Positions 1 to 8,654 of a DNA stretch of 64,000 nucleotides are shown here, in pieces. Every line of letters starts with the position of its first letter. Position 1 is the stretch's first letter. Location of the stretch: assembly GCF_014644555.1 (NCBI RefSeq), contig NZ_BMKX01000001.1, positions 558,001 to 622,000 on the forward strand, given 5' to 3'. A program made the position numbers and the translations under genes. A model generated the notes under the pieces. The model worked only from the letters and a program-made list of their open reading frames with translations, ran no database searches and had not been told where the DNA came from. Origin of the DNA: Glutamicibacter ardleyensis (lineage in GTDB: Bacteria > Actinomycetota > Actinomycetes > Actinomycetales > Micrococcaceae).

Positions 1-1090
1 ACGGGCCTAACTCGTTGAAGTAGTACTTTTGCGTATCCAACGTCCGATAGGCAAGGTCGATGTCGAGGTTCTTTCCGAACTTCTTCTTAAATGCGGAGTT
101 CAGCCGGGTCAGGTCCTTGACCGCGGGTGCCGCAATCAGAGTCTTCTCCCGATCCCAGGGAATCGAGACCAGCATCGATGCGCGGAGCTTGCCGTTAGGT
201 TGGTTGAGCGCCTGCTTGCGTGTGTAGCCCTTGCTGTTTTTGGTTGCCGCGGTGTTCTTGCGGGTGAGCGCCGAGGCCTTCATCCAGCCGTCCATGCCCT
301 GGGTGCGCACGTAGTACCAACCACCGACTTGGCCTCCAGCTTTCTCCCATTTCACGTCGCGGTACACCACGGAGTTTTTCGGAATGTCGCCGATACGAAG
401 TCTCTTGCCCGCCGCGGCATACAGGTCCGCACCGTTGGCCTTGGTGAAGTACCGATCATTAAGTCCGGCACGATTGGTGGTGTAACTTCCAGTATCTACC
501 TGGCATCCTTTGCTGCAGGTGAGTACGTACTTATTTGAAATCCAGCCGGTTTTCTTCTGATACGTCACTTTGTACCAGCCATTGGATGCTTGCGCGGTGG
601 CCTTTGCTGCCGCATGTTTTGGAACGCTGCGCACTACCGCGTGAGAGGTGCTTGCCCCCTTGCGCATATTCACCGTGGATTTTGTAGCCACCCACAGATT
701 GACCTTCTTGGTCTTGTTATTTTTAGGCGACGGAGATTTGGGGGTCGAATGCTTGGCAACGACTTTGACGTACTTGTTGGATATCCAGCCAGCCTTCTTT
801 TGATACGTCACTTTGTACCAGCCGTTGGAGGCAACCGCCGAAACCGGAACGGTTTTCCCTCGGGGGACGGTTTTCAGCACCTTATGCTTGGTGCTTGAAC
901 CGGAGCGCATGTTCAGGTTTGCGGTGGTTTTGACCTTGGCAACATTGGTCTTTGCAATCGGCACCGCAACGCTGATATTAGCGTTGGGTGCGACGGCGTT
1001 AGCCGGTACCGTATTGCCAGAGATCAGCAATGTCGTCACCGCAACAGCGGTAAGGGTCTTGGACAAGAAGTACCGATATTTCGACGACAT
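1..1090 (-). CDS. Secreted SH3-domain D-Ala-D-Ala carboxypeptidase (VanY/M15-like), 3' end outside window
   Basis: The reading frame is open from an ATG at 1090 to the window edge, giving about 363 residues with no stop. The N-terminus is a signal peptide: basic SSKYRYF, then a hydrophobic stretch and an Ala-rich cleavage region. Two close copies of a bacterial SH3 repeat follow (NLNMRSG...VSAVASNGWYKVTYQKK and VNMRKG...ASNGWYKVTYQKK), then a third, more divergent SH3-like segment containing GGWYYVRTQGMDGW. The visible end has LVSIPWD, then IDLAYRTLDTQKYFYNEL. That resembles the start of an M15 peptidase (VanY/DacB type: the xRxxxxQ segment), but the zinc ligands would lie beyond the edge. 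The inferred role is trimming or binding of peptidoglycan outside the cell. The SH3 and signal-peptide calls are firm. The peptidase family is probable. Confidence 0.75.
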   Translation of the reverse strand, partial: MSSKYRYFLSKTLTAVAVTTLLISGNTVPANAVAPNANISVAVPIAKTNVAKVKTTANLNMRSGSSTKHKVLKTVPRGKTVPVSAVASNGWYKVTYQKKAGWISNKYVKVVAKHSTPKSPSPKNNKTKKVNLWVATKSTVNMRKGASTSHAVVRSVPKHAAAKATAQASNGWYKVTYQKKTGWISNKYVLTCSKGCQVDTGSYTTNRAGLNDRYFTKANGADLYAAAGKRLRIGDIPKNSVVYRDVKWEKAGGQVGGWYYVRTQGMDGWMKASALTRKNTAATKNSKGYTRKQALNQPNGKLRASMLVSIPWDREKTLIAAPAVKDLTRLNSAFKKKFGKNLDIDLAYRTLDTQKYYFNELGP

Positions 1091-1227
1091 TTTGCTCCAT
1101 CTTGGCGCGGGCTAGCAGTAGCTCGTTATGATGTTAATTCTAGGATCTGACAAGAGCTTTTAGCGTATGGAACCGAATTGTTTCACAACGAAGGAAGATT
1201 CAGTTCCAGGCAGTCACCGCGCAAGCC

Positions 1228-1851
1228 TCAGTGCGCTTGGACCCCACCAATGACAAGATCTACAACGCCCTCTGCCATAGCCTGAATTTTATCCTCGGAC
1301 TGATCATCCATTTCGCGATACCACATGTCCACTGCGTTCAGGCTACTGAGCAAAACTCTTGTGGCCAACACTGGGTCAACCGCACGCAGTGATCCGTCGG
1401 CGACCCCATCTTCAATAATTCCACGGAACATGAGCTCATAGTCCTTACGCAACTGATTGAGCTCCATGAGGGACTCACGTTGGCGCACCGTCATAGATTC
1501 CGAGGCCTGATCACGAACACCCTGATGAATGAGGTGGTGATACTTGGGATTAATCATCAAGTTCCGCACATGGGCAATCGACATCTGCCGAAGACATTCC
1601 AGACCGCTTCCGCCCTGATCAGCCATTGGCTCAACTGCTTGCTTGACTTTGTTCATTCCAAGTTCATAACCACCGAGGTAGATGTCGAACTTTGAGGGAA
1701 AATGATAGTAGATCAGCCCCTTGGTGGCACCAACAGACTTCGCTATGTCGTCCATGGTCGTCTTGGAGAAGCCACGGCGAGTGAAAGCAGCCGCAGCCGC
1801 ATCGAGAATTTTCTCGCGGATACTCATGTCCAGTTCAGGGCTTTTAGCCAT
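1228..1851 (-). CDS. TetR/AcrR family transcriptional regulator
   Basis: This 207-aa protein has a typical TetR N-terminal helix-turn-helix at about residues 10-57 (REKILDAAAAAFTRRGFSKTTMDDIA, then GATKGLIYYHFPSK). The C-terminal ligand-binding and dimer region is all-helical. The ATG at 1851 follows a GGAGGAT-like ribosome-binding site. It is transcribed divergently from the SDR/thiolase/MFS/acyl-CoA ligase operon, and two dyad sites lie in the shared intergenic region. It therefore probably represses that operon and responds to an acid or its CoA ester, in the manner of FadR-like TetR proteins. The effector is unknown. Confidence 0.9.
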   Translation of the reverse strand: MAKSPELDMSIREKILDAAAAAFTRRGFSKTTMDDIAKSVGATKGLIYYHFPSKFDIYLGGYELGMNKVKQAVEPMADQGGSGLECLRQMSIAHVRNLMINPKYHHLIHQGVRDQASESMTVRQRESLMELNQLRKDYELMFRGIIEDGVADGSLRAVDPVLATRVLLSSLNAVDMWYREMDDQSEDKIQAMAEGVVDLVIGGVQAH

Positions 1852-1915
1852 TAATCCTCCGTCGCCACTTTGAACATCTTCACACTCTCATCCTACGTAT
1901 TCTTCATGGCACCCC

Positions 1916-1946
1916 TTGACATCCATGTGATCCTCATTACGATAAT
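1916..1946 (+). promoter_or_regulatory. Probable promoter of the acyl-CoA operon
   Basis: A TTGACA hexamer at 1916-1921 and a GATAAT hexamer at 1941-1946 are separated by 19 bp, slightly longer than ideal. The -10 element runs directly into the first TetR-like operator, so a bound repressor would occlude polymerase. Confidence 0.5.
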
Positions 1947-1977
1947 ACCGAGTAGTATGAATAATACTCAGTAGTAT
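1945..1977. promoter_or_regulatory. Paired TetR-type operators
   Basis: Two 14-bp dyads, ATACCGAGTAGTAT (1945-1958) and ATACTCAGTAGTAT (1964-1977), have starts 19 bp apart. Each has ATAC.../...GTAT arms. The inner arms also form a third dyad, AGTAT-GAATA-ATACT (1954-1968). The sites lie between the divergent TetR gene and the operon, which is the usual place for a TetR operator. Confidence 0.7.
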
Positions 1978-2001
1978 GAAGTCCAATCGAGGAGCATCAA
2001 C

Positions 2002-2925
2002 ATGGCAATACGCCTTGAAAATCAAGTCGCGCTGGTGACCGGTGCAGGCACGGGTCTAGGACGCGCACATGCTCTAGAACTTGCAAAACACGGCGCAACC
2101 GTCATCGTGAACGACATAGATTCTCATTCAAACGAATCCACACAGCCCACAGCCGCCGCGTTGGTTGTCGCCGAAATCGAAGCAACCGGTGGACGTGCAG
2201 CGGTAGCCTACTGCGATGTTTCCGATGAAACCGCCGTCCAAGAAATGGTTGCACGCATCATCAGCGACTTCGGGCGAGTGGACATCCTCATCAATAATGC
2301 GGGGATCCTTCGCGACAAGTCCTTCGGCAAATCAAATCTTGCAGATTTCCGTAGGGTCTTGGAGGTACACGTCATGGGCTCGGTGAACTGCTCGCACGCT
2401 GTCTGGTCACAGATGCTCACACAGGGCTACGGCCGCATCCTCATGACCACCTCCGCCTCGGGGATCTACGGGAACTTTGGTCAGGCCAATTACGGCACGG
2501 CCAAGTCGGCGGTGGTTGGCCTAATGAACGTGCTGGCCATCGAAGGTGAAAGCAAAAACATCCGAGTCAACGCGTTGGCTCCCACCGCCGCAACACAAAT
2601 GACCGAAGACCTTCTTAAAACCGAGGACCTGGTCAAACTGGCACCGGAGCATGTCTCCCCCGGTGCGGTATTCATGGTTTCACCGCAGGCACCTACCAAA
2701 ACGATCTTGGCTGCTGGCGCGGGAGTCTTCGCCACCGCCCGCATGGAAGAATCCACGGGAGTTTTCCTGCCCATGGAGAATCTCTCCGCGGAGGACGTAG
2801 CAGAAAATTGGGACCGCATCAGCGACATGTCCAGCACAGTGCGGACCGAAAGTGCCTTTGAACAGACCCACCGCTATATCGCCAAGGTGGACAGTGGCAG
2901 CGACTCCCGAGGGGCTCTGCTATGA
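2002..2925 (+). CDS. SDR-family 3-hydroxyacyl-CoA dehydrogenase-like oxidoreductase
   Basis: This 307-aa short-chain dehydrogenase has the cofactor motif TGAGTGLG at residues 13-20 and NNAG at 98-101. The catalytic set appears to be S151, Y164 and K168 ([16 protein letters not shown]). The pattern resembles the dehydrogenase domain of peroxisomal multifunctional enzyme type 2 (17-beta-HSD4), which oxidises 3-hydroxyacyl-CoA with NAD+. The ATG at 2002 follows an AGGAG site. The gene is first in an operon and overlaps the thiolase by 4 nt (ATGA). The likely job is the third step of a beta-oxidation-type pathway. The substrate is not known. Confidence 0.85.
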   Translation: MAIRLENQVALVTGAGTGLGRAHALELAKHGATVIVNDIDSHSNESTQPTAAALVVAEIEATGGRAAVAYCDVSDETAVQEMVARIISDFGRVDILINNAGILRDKSFGKSNLADFRRVLEVHVMGSVNCSHAVWSQMLTQGYGRILMTTSASGIYGNFGQANYGTAKSAVVGLMNVLAIEGESKNIRVNALAPTAATQMTEDLLKTEDLVKLAPEHVSPGAVFMVSPQAPTKTILAAGAGVFATARMEESTGVFLPMENLSAEDVAENWDRISDMSSTVRTESAFEQTHRYIAKVDSGSDSRGALL

Positions 2926-4076
2926 GAGAAGCACTCATCGTCGCCACCGCACGAACCCCCATTGGCCGCGCATATAAGGGTTCGCTGAGCGAAACCACCG
3001 GACCGCATATGGCGTCGCACGCAATTGCTGGTGCACTAGCCAAGGTGGGGGTGGAAGGCGGCGAGGTAGAAGACGTCATTCTCGGTTGCGCCATGCAGGA
3101 AGGCACCACGGGTTTTAATACCGCCCGCCAGGCGGTATTGCGTGCGGGCCTCCCGGTCACCGTGCCGGCAATGAGTATTGACAGGCAGTGTGCCTCCGGG
3201 CTGATGTCCATTGCCACCGCGGCCAAGCAGATCATCACCGACGAGATGAGCATCGCGGTAGGCGGTGGAGTCGAGTCAATATCCTTAGTTCAAAATGAAC
3301 AGCAAAATAGCTACCGTGCACACGATCCTTGGCTACAAGAACGGCGTCCCTCCATTTATTTCTCAATGCTTCAGACCGCGGAAATAGTTGCCGAAAAGTA
3401 TGGCATCAGCAGAGCCGAGCAGGACATGTATGCGCTCACCTCGCAGCAACGCACCGCGGCAGCGCAGCAGTCCGGGCTGTTCGAGGATGAAATCCTGCCT
3501 TTCGGGCCAAACAGCGCGTTTGCCATGGATGAAGGAAACCGCCCCGGAAGCACGCTCGAGGCCTTGGCCAATCTGTCCCCAGTACTCAACGATGGGCAAG
3601 CCTCAAAAAAGTCCACTATCACCGCGGGCAATGCATCGCAGCTCTCTGACGGGGCCTCGGCCACCGTGCTGATGGAAGCTACCGAAGCCCAACGACGTGG
3701 GATCGAGGCTTTGGGCGCCTACCGGGGCATGGCCGTCGCCGGATGCGAACCAGGAGAAATGGGCATTGGTCCGGTCTATGCGGTCCCGAAGTTGCTCGCT
3801 CGCCATGGTTTGAAGGTAGAAGACATTGACCTGTGGGAACTGAACGAGGCGTTCGCATCCCAGACGATTTACTGCCGTGATCGATTGGGTATCGATCCGG
3901 AGAAGTTCAACGTCAATGGCGGAGCCATTGCCATTGGACACCCCTATGGAATGACAGGCTCTCGGCTCACCGGGCACTTGTTATTAGAAGGTCGCAGACG
4001 CGGCGCACGCTACGGCGTGGTGACCATGTGTGTAGGTGGCGGCATGGGAGCCGCCGCACTCTTCGAAATTTTCTGA
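2922..4076 (+). CDS. Thiolase (acetyl-CoA acyltransferase)
   Basis: This 384-aa thiolase has nucleophilic Cys90 in SIDRQCASG, His340 in [10 protein letters not shown] and the second catalytic Cys370 in MCVGGGMG. It would cleave a 3-ketoacyl-CoA with CoA to give acetyl-CoA and a shortened acyl-CoA. The start overlaps the SDR stop, implying translational coupling. The conserved GHP is followed by YGMTG rather than the common LGASG, which suggests a catabolic subgroup rather than the biosynthetic acetoacetyl-CoA thiolase. Confidence 0.92.
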   Translation: MREALIVATARTPIGRAYKGSLSETTGPHMASHAIAGALAKVGVEGGEVEDVILGCAMQEGTTGFNTARQAVLRAGLPVTVPAMSIDRQCASGLMSIATAAKQIITDEMSIAVGGGVESISLVQNEQQNSYRAHDPWLQERRPSIYFSMLQTAEIVAEKYGISRAEQDMYALTSQQRTAAAQQSGLFEDEILPFGPNSAFAMDEGNRPGSTLEALANLSPVLNDGQASKKSTITAGNASQLSDGASATVLMEATEAQRRGIEALGAYRGMAVAGCEPGEMGIGPVYAVPKLLARHGLKVEDIDLWELNEAFASQTIYCRDRLGIDPEKFNVNGGAIAIGHPYGMTGSRLTGHLLLEGRRRGARYGVVTMCVGGGMGAAALFEIF

Positions 4077-4146
4077 TCTCCGTCTCGCGGTGATCTTTCC
4101 ACTCAGATTCCACATTTTCCACTTTTCATAGAAGGATCAAGGAACC

Positions 4147-5526
4147 ATGACTACTCCAGCACTTCGTACCGACCCCGTGCATGCACGGGCCACGCGTAAA
4201 ACGATGCTTAAGCTCATCCCCTTGCTGTGCCTGATTTACTTCATGTCCTATATCGACCGCACCAACGTGTCGATGGCCAAAACGCAGTTCGAGACCGATA
4301 TTGGGCTCAGCGCGGCAGCCTACGGGCTTGGTGCAGGCATCTTCTTTATCAGTTATGCGTTCCTTGAAATTCCGAGCAACCTGATCATGTACAAGGTTGG
4401 TCCACGAGCGTGGATCACTCGCATCGCGCTGACTTGGGGTGCGGTCACCGTGTTGATGATGTTCGTCCAGGGCGAGTATTCGTTTTACATCCTGCGCTTC
4501 ATCCTCGGTGCTGCCGAAGCCGGACTATTCCCGGCGATGGCCTACATGGTCACCGTCTGGTTTGCCCAGCATCAGCGTGCCAGCGTCATGGGTTACATCT
4601 ATCTGGCACCAACCATCGCGTTGATCATTGGCGGTCCGCTGGGTGGTGCGTTGATGGAAATGGATGACATTGCCGGGCTGCACGGATGGCAGTGGATGTT
4701 CATCGTTGAAGGCCTGATCACCATGGCGATTGGCGTGCTGCTGTGGTTCAAGCTACCTTCAAAACCGTCGGATGCTAAGTGGTTAACCACCGAAGAAGCC
4801 TCCAGCATGATCTCGCATGCCGGGGTTCCGGACGAGAGCGACAAACACATCCGCGGGAACTTGGGTAAAGCGTTTGGCCGTCCATTTATTGTTCTTTTGG
4901 CCCTTGTTTACTTCCTCAATCAGATCAGCAGCGTCGGTTTGGTGTTCAATATTCCTTCCATTATCGAGAGCATGGATGTCTCCACACCTTTCGTGATCGG
5001 GCTGATCTCCGGTTCGGTGGGCATCGGTGCAACCATCGGCGTGCTGATCATGCCGCGACTGTTTCGTGGTTCGCAGCGCGAAGCTGCCTGGCTTGGGGCC
5101 ATGGCTCTTGGCACGTTGATTACCGCGGCAGCCTATATGCTCATCGATTCGGCACCCATCCGGGTGCTGCTCATCCTGATTGGCGCAATCTTCATCTTTG
5201 GTACCTTGCCATTGTTCTGGTCGGTGGCGATGGCACGAATGTCCGGCGTGGTCGCCGCCGCAGGGTTGGCGTTCATCAACACCATTGGGCTCATTGGCGG
5301 GTTTGTCGGGCCGTATCTCTTCGGAATCGCGGAGACCAAGACCGGTGATCCAGCCACCGGCTTCGTCATTGTCATTGCGGTCTCGGTCATCTCCATGGCG
5401 CTGCTCCCCTTCCTGGCCCGAGCGCTCAAGCGCGAAGACCGGGAGCGTCAGCTTCGAGGTGAGCAGAGTCTTCAGGCACAGCTTCCGGATCAGTCTTTGG
5501 ACGTTCAGCCAACGGAAGGTCGATAA
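4147..5526 (+). CDS. MFS transporter, ACS (anion:cation symporter) family
   Basis: This 459-aa protein has about 12 membrane segments. The first-helix motif YIDRTNVSMA and the GAAEAGLFPA segment are characteristic of the anion:cation symporter family, which takes up organic acids such as phthalate, tartrate, hydroxyphenylacetate or glucarate. A cytoplasmic loop separates the two six-helix halves. An AAGGATCAAGGAACC leader precedes the ATG. The next gene starts on the last base of its stop codon. Together with an acyl-CoA ligase, SDR and thiolase this implies import of a carboxylic acid that is then activated to CoA. Confidence 0.88.
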   Translation: MTTPALRTDPVHARATRKTMLKLIPLLCLIYFMSYIDRTNVSMAKTQFETDIGLSAAAYGLGAGIFFISYAFLEIPSNLIMYKVGPRAWITRIALTWGAVTVLMMFVQGEYSFYILRFILGAAEAGLFPAMAYMVTVWFAQHQRASVMGYIYLAPTIALIIGGPLGGALMEMDDIAGLHGWQWMFIVEGLITMAIGVLLWFKLPSKPSDAKWLTTEEASSMISHAGVPDESDKHIRGNLGKAFGRPFIVLLALVYFLNQISSVGLVFNIPSIIESMDVSTPFVIGLISGSVGIGATIGVLIMPRLFRGSQREAAWLGAMALGTLITAAAYMLIDSAPIRVLLILIGAIFIFGTLPLFWSVAMARMSGVVAAAGLAFINTIGLIGGFVGPYLFGIAETKTGDPATGFVIVIAVSVISMALLPFLARALKREDRERQLRGEQSLQAQLPDQSLDVQPTEGR

Positions 5527-7160
5527 TGCTCGGGCTCATGCAGGGGCACCAGCTGACTACTAGCATGCTGGTGGAGAAGCTGGAAGGTGTATTCGCTTCG
5601 AGCGCCGTGGTCACCGGCCCCTACCAAGAACGCCGCGAATCCACGTTTGCGCAGGTGGCCCTCCGGGCTAGGAAGCTGGCCGCCGGTTTGGATACCTTGG
5701 GAGTACCTGTTGCGGCCCGGGTGGCCACGCTCGGTTGGAACAGCCAGGAGCATTTGGAACTGTATTTCGGGGTCCCGAGTTCGGCACGTGTACTGCACAC
5801 GATTAATCACCGGCTGGCTCCGGGCGATATCGAATACATCATCAATGATGCGCAGGATGACGTCATCTTCATTGACCGCTCATTGCTCGACGTCCTGTGG
5901 CCGCTAGCCCAACGGCTGCCCACGGTCCGGCACATCGTGGTGATTGATGATCTCCCGACGGTCAAGATTCCACAAGACCCCCGCATCGTGAATTACGAGG
6001 AGCTGTTGGATGGGCAAGAGGAAGTAAAGAGCTTTGAACCGCTGAACGAACGGGCGGCCGCCGCACTTTGTTACACCTCGGGCACCACGGGTCGGCCCAA
6101 GGGCGTGCTCTATGACCACCGTTCAATTATCTTGCACGCCATGTCCCACCTGTTCGCTGACTCTTTTGCGCTGGGCCACAGCGATGTGGTGATGCCGATT
6201 GTTCCGATGTTTCATGCGAACGCGTGGGGGCTGCCCTACGCTGTGGCGTTGAGCGGATCTTCGCTGGTCTTACCGGGCAGAGTTTCTGACCCCGAAAGAT
6301 TAGCCGAGATGATGGAACAGGAGCAGGTCACCGTCTCGGCCGCGGTCACCACCGTGTGGCGTAGTCTGCTACCCCATCTGCGCGGGCGGGAACTAACAAG
6401 TTTGCGTCGTCTCGCCAACGGCGGTGGGGCGTTGCCAGTGGAACTTTCAAGAGAATATTTGACCACCGTCGGGGTTCCGATTGTGGGGACCTGGGGCATG
6501 ACCGAAGCCAGTCCAACGCTCACCGCAGCGCGCACCGCTTTGGTCAACGGTCAGGATCCGAAGGACATTGACCAGCGCAGTCTCAGTGCCATGTGCGCTC
6601 CGGGATATCCGAACCCGTTGATCAAGATTCGTCTCGCCCGTCCAGATGGTACCTTGGCTGTTCATGATGGGAAAGAAACCGGCGAGCTACAGGTGGCGGG
6701 ACCAACTATCGCCTCAGGCTACTTTGGTTCCTGCGACGGCTCGGAATCTTTCACCGAAGATGGTTGGTTGCGCACCGGAGATGTAGGCGTCATTGATCCC
6801 GATGGCTGCATTCATGTGGTGGACCGGCTCAAAGATCTGATCAAATCAGGTGGTGAATGGATCGGCTCGGTCGAGTTGGAAAACGCCATCATGAGCCATC
6901 CGGACGTGTTGGAGGCGGCGGTGGTTGGGCGGCCCGACAATAAATGGGGTGAGCGGCCCGTAGCTTTTGTGGTGCTGCGGATGAACACCAGCGTAAGCGA
7001 TGCTGCGCTGCGCACTCACCTTGGAGCGAAGGTGGCCAAGTGGTGGATTCCCGAGGATATTTATTTCGTGGATGACATTCCTAAGACTCCTACCGGGAAG
7101 ATCTCGAAAAAGGTTTTGAGGGACACCAAGGCATGGGCGCTTACTGGATCGGCCCGATAG
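5526..7160 (+). CDS. Acyl-CoA synthetase (AMP-forming, FadD-like)
   Basis: This 544-aa member of the ANL superfamily has the P-loop YTSGTTGRPKG near residue 181, GTWGMTEASPT near 320, the hinge region RTGDVG near 415 with VDRLKDLIKSGGEW, and the C-terminal PKTPTGKISKK carrying the catalytic lysine. It activates a carboxylic acid through an acyl-adenylate to its CoA thioester. The closest look is to medium/long-chain fatty-acyl-CoA ligases. The start overlaps the transporter stop by one base (TAATG), with GGAAGG upstream. It is the last gene of the operon and is followed by a strong hairpin. Confidence 0.9.
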   Translation: MLGLMQGHQLTTSMLVEKLEGVFASSAVVTGPYQERRESTFAQVALRARKLAAGLDTLGVPVAARVATLGWNSQEHLELYFGVPSSARVLHTINHRLAPGDIEYIINDAQDDVIFIDRSLLDVLWPLAQRLPTVRHIVVIDDLPTVKIPQDPRIVNYEELLDGQEEVKSFEPLNERAAAALCYTSGTTGRPKGVLYDHRSIILHAMSHLFADSFALGHSDVVMPIVPMFHANAWGLPYAVALSGSSLVLPGRVSDPERLAEMMEQEQVTVSAAVTTVWRSLLPHLRGRELTSLRRLANGGGALPVELSREYLTTVGVPIVGTWGMTEASPTLTAARTALVNGQDPKDIDQRSLSAMCAPGYPNPLIKIRLARPDGTLAVHDGKETGELQVAGPTIASGYFGSCDGSESFTEDGWLRTGDVGVIDPDGCIHVVDRLKDLIKSGGEWIGSVELENAIMSHPDVLEAAVVGRPDNKWGERPVAFVVLRMNTSVSDAALRTHLGAKVAKWWIPEDIYFVDDIPKTPTGKISKKVLRDTKAWALTGSAR

Positions 7161-7182
7161 TTTTGCTGTGATCTGTTTTGGG

Positions 7183-7217
7183 GTTCAGGCGCGTACATAC
7201 GATGTACGCGCCTGAAC
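7183..7217 (+). terminator. 16-bp hairpin terminator after the acyl-CoA operon
   Basis: There is a perfect 16-bp inverted repeat (GTTCAGGCGCGTACAT and its complement) with a 3-nt loop, 22 bp after the acyl-CoA ligase stop. No U-run follows, which is common for actinobacterial terminators. Confidence 0.75.
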
Positions 7218-7316
7218 TATGTCGCATTCCGTGCCCATGGTTTGTTTCTAGAAGTCGCCGGGTCATGTTCGGTTCGTCTACCGGAACGGTACCTGAGTGC
7301 TCTTCGAACAGGGCCG

Positions 7317-7351
7317 AAAGTGATAGTAACGAAAGTCCTTACTATCACTTT
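7317..7351. promoter_or_regulatory. 13-bp inverted repeat upstream of fic (putative operator)
   Basis: AAAGTGATAGTAA (7317-7329) and its exact complement TTACTATCACTTT (7339-7351) are separated by 9 bp. The right arm ends directly against the GGAGGA ribosome-binding site. It could be an operator bound by the winged-helix end of the Fic protein, or an mRNA hairpin limiting access to the ribosome-binding site. Confidence 0.6.
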
Positions 7352-7362
7352 GGAGGAACGTC

Positions 7363-8555
7363 ATGGCTGATTCCGAAAACCCATCAGCTGTGTTCCCTTT
7401 CCCTCTGGTGGAGTATAAAAACCATTTCTGGAAACCCACAAATCCGCATATCTTCTCCAATCCCGAAGCTCGGCGGCAAACCGGTTCCTACTTCTCTGCG
7501 CTGCCTGCGCATATCGCCAATTGGTATCCCCAGCCAGATTCCTTGGTGATCGCTGGGCTTGAAGAAGCCACACATGCACTTCAAGATTTTGACGTCTACT
7601 CACTGCTGCGATTTGGCAATGAAAAACTGAGCTCAGAGCCATGTCCAGCGTTTTGCTCCGAACCGAGAGCTCCTTCAGTAGCCAGATAGAGCAGCTCACC
7701 ACGACAGCGCGTCAACTCGCTCTGGCGGAAATCGATGAAGGCGATAAAGCCAACGCTCAAACAGTTGTTGGCAATGTCCACGCGATGGAATCTGCGCTCG
7801 CACTTGCCCAACAGATCAGTCTGAATAGCATCCTGGCTATGCATCAGAATTTGATGAATCAACAGATTGGCATGGAAGACGAAGCGGGTAAATTCAGGGA
7901 AGGACTCGTCTGGATCGGAGGAACAGATAATGCCGGGCCCCGCGGAGCCAGCTTTGTTGCACCGAGCCATGAACTGATTAGTGACGCACTCGAAGACCTA
8001 GTTGCATTCATTTCACGCACCGACTTGCCGGCCATCGTCCAAGCAGCAATAGCGCACGCTCAGTTTGAAACGATCCATCCATTCGTGGACGGTAACGGGC
8101 GTACAGGCCGGGCCCTAGTCCATTCGATACTGCGTTACCGACGAATTTCTCAGTACACCACGGCACCGATCTCCGCCGGAATCCTGCGGGATACCGCTGG
8201 CTATTTTGAAGCGCTGGGAGCATTCCGTTCCGGAGACGCGGCCCCGATCATCCGCACCTTCATCAATGCCTCAATCTTTGCGGCTAGCACCGGTAAGGAT
8301 CTGATCGATTCACTGGCTACACAGCTCGATGACTCCGCTGTAAAGCTAGTTGGCCTGCGCTCAAGCGCCGCCGCGTGGAAGATCCTGCCACGCTTGATCG
8401 CCCAACCTGTAGTTAATGCCCGATATCTTAAAGAGCAGCTCGGATTGGGCGACGCTGCAATCCATCGTGCGCTCAGTGTACTGACCGAACGCGGTGTGCT
8501 GGTCGAGAAGTCCGGACGAAGCAGGAACCGGATTTGGCAGCACGACGGGTGCTGA
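7363..8555 (+). pseudogene. Fic-family protein, frameshifted
   Basis: Two overlapping frames together make one Fic protein of about 395 residues. Frame 1 (7363-7689) gives the N-terminal Fic_N part (TGSYFSALPAHIANW). Frame 2 is open after a stop at 7620 and gives SSVLLRTESSFSSQIEQLT, the FIC motif HPFVDGNGRTGR, and a C-terminal winged helix (LKEQLGLGDAAIHRALSVL). Homology passes from frame 1 to frame 2 at about 7621-7640. One extra A in the A5 run at 7622-7626 would restore a continuous reading (NEK-TELRAMSSVLLRTES). Family members transfer AMP or another nucleotide to target proteins. As written the gene is broken, unless the second frame starts independently at 7641. A sequencing error or reversible slippage is also possible. 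No antitoxin gene is adjacent. Confidence 0.8.
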
Positions 8556-8654
8556 AAGTACTAGATGAATATGCGAAATCTCTTCGGCGGACGGCTTGAA
8601 CTGTGTAAGTCATAGCGGAGGCGCCGGGAGATTCACGTCAGGCAAGCTAATTTG

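Noticed and set aside
29-1115. Plus-strand frames over the first kilobase
   Set aside because: They are shadows of the minus-strand SH3/VanY gene, which is open over the whole segment.
7620-7640. Programmed -1 frameshifting in the Fic gene
   Set aside because: The run G-AAAAA-C is not a canonical X XXY YYZ slippery site, so mutation, slippage or error is more likely.
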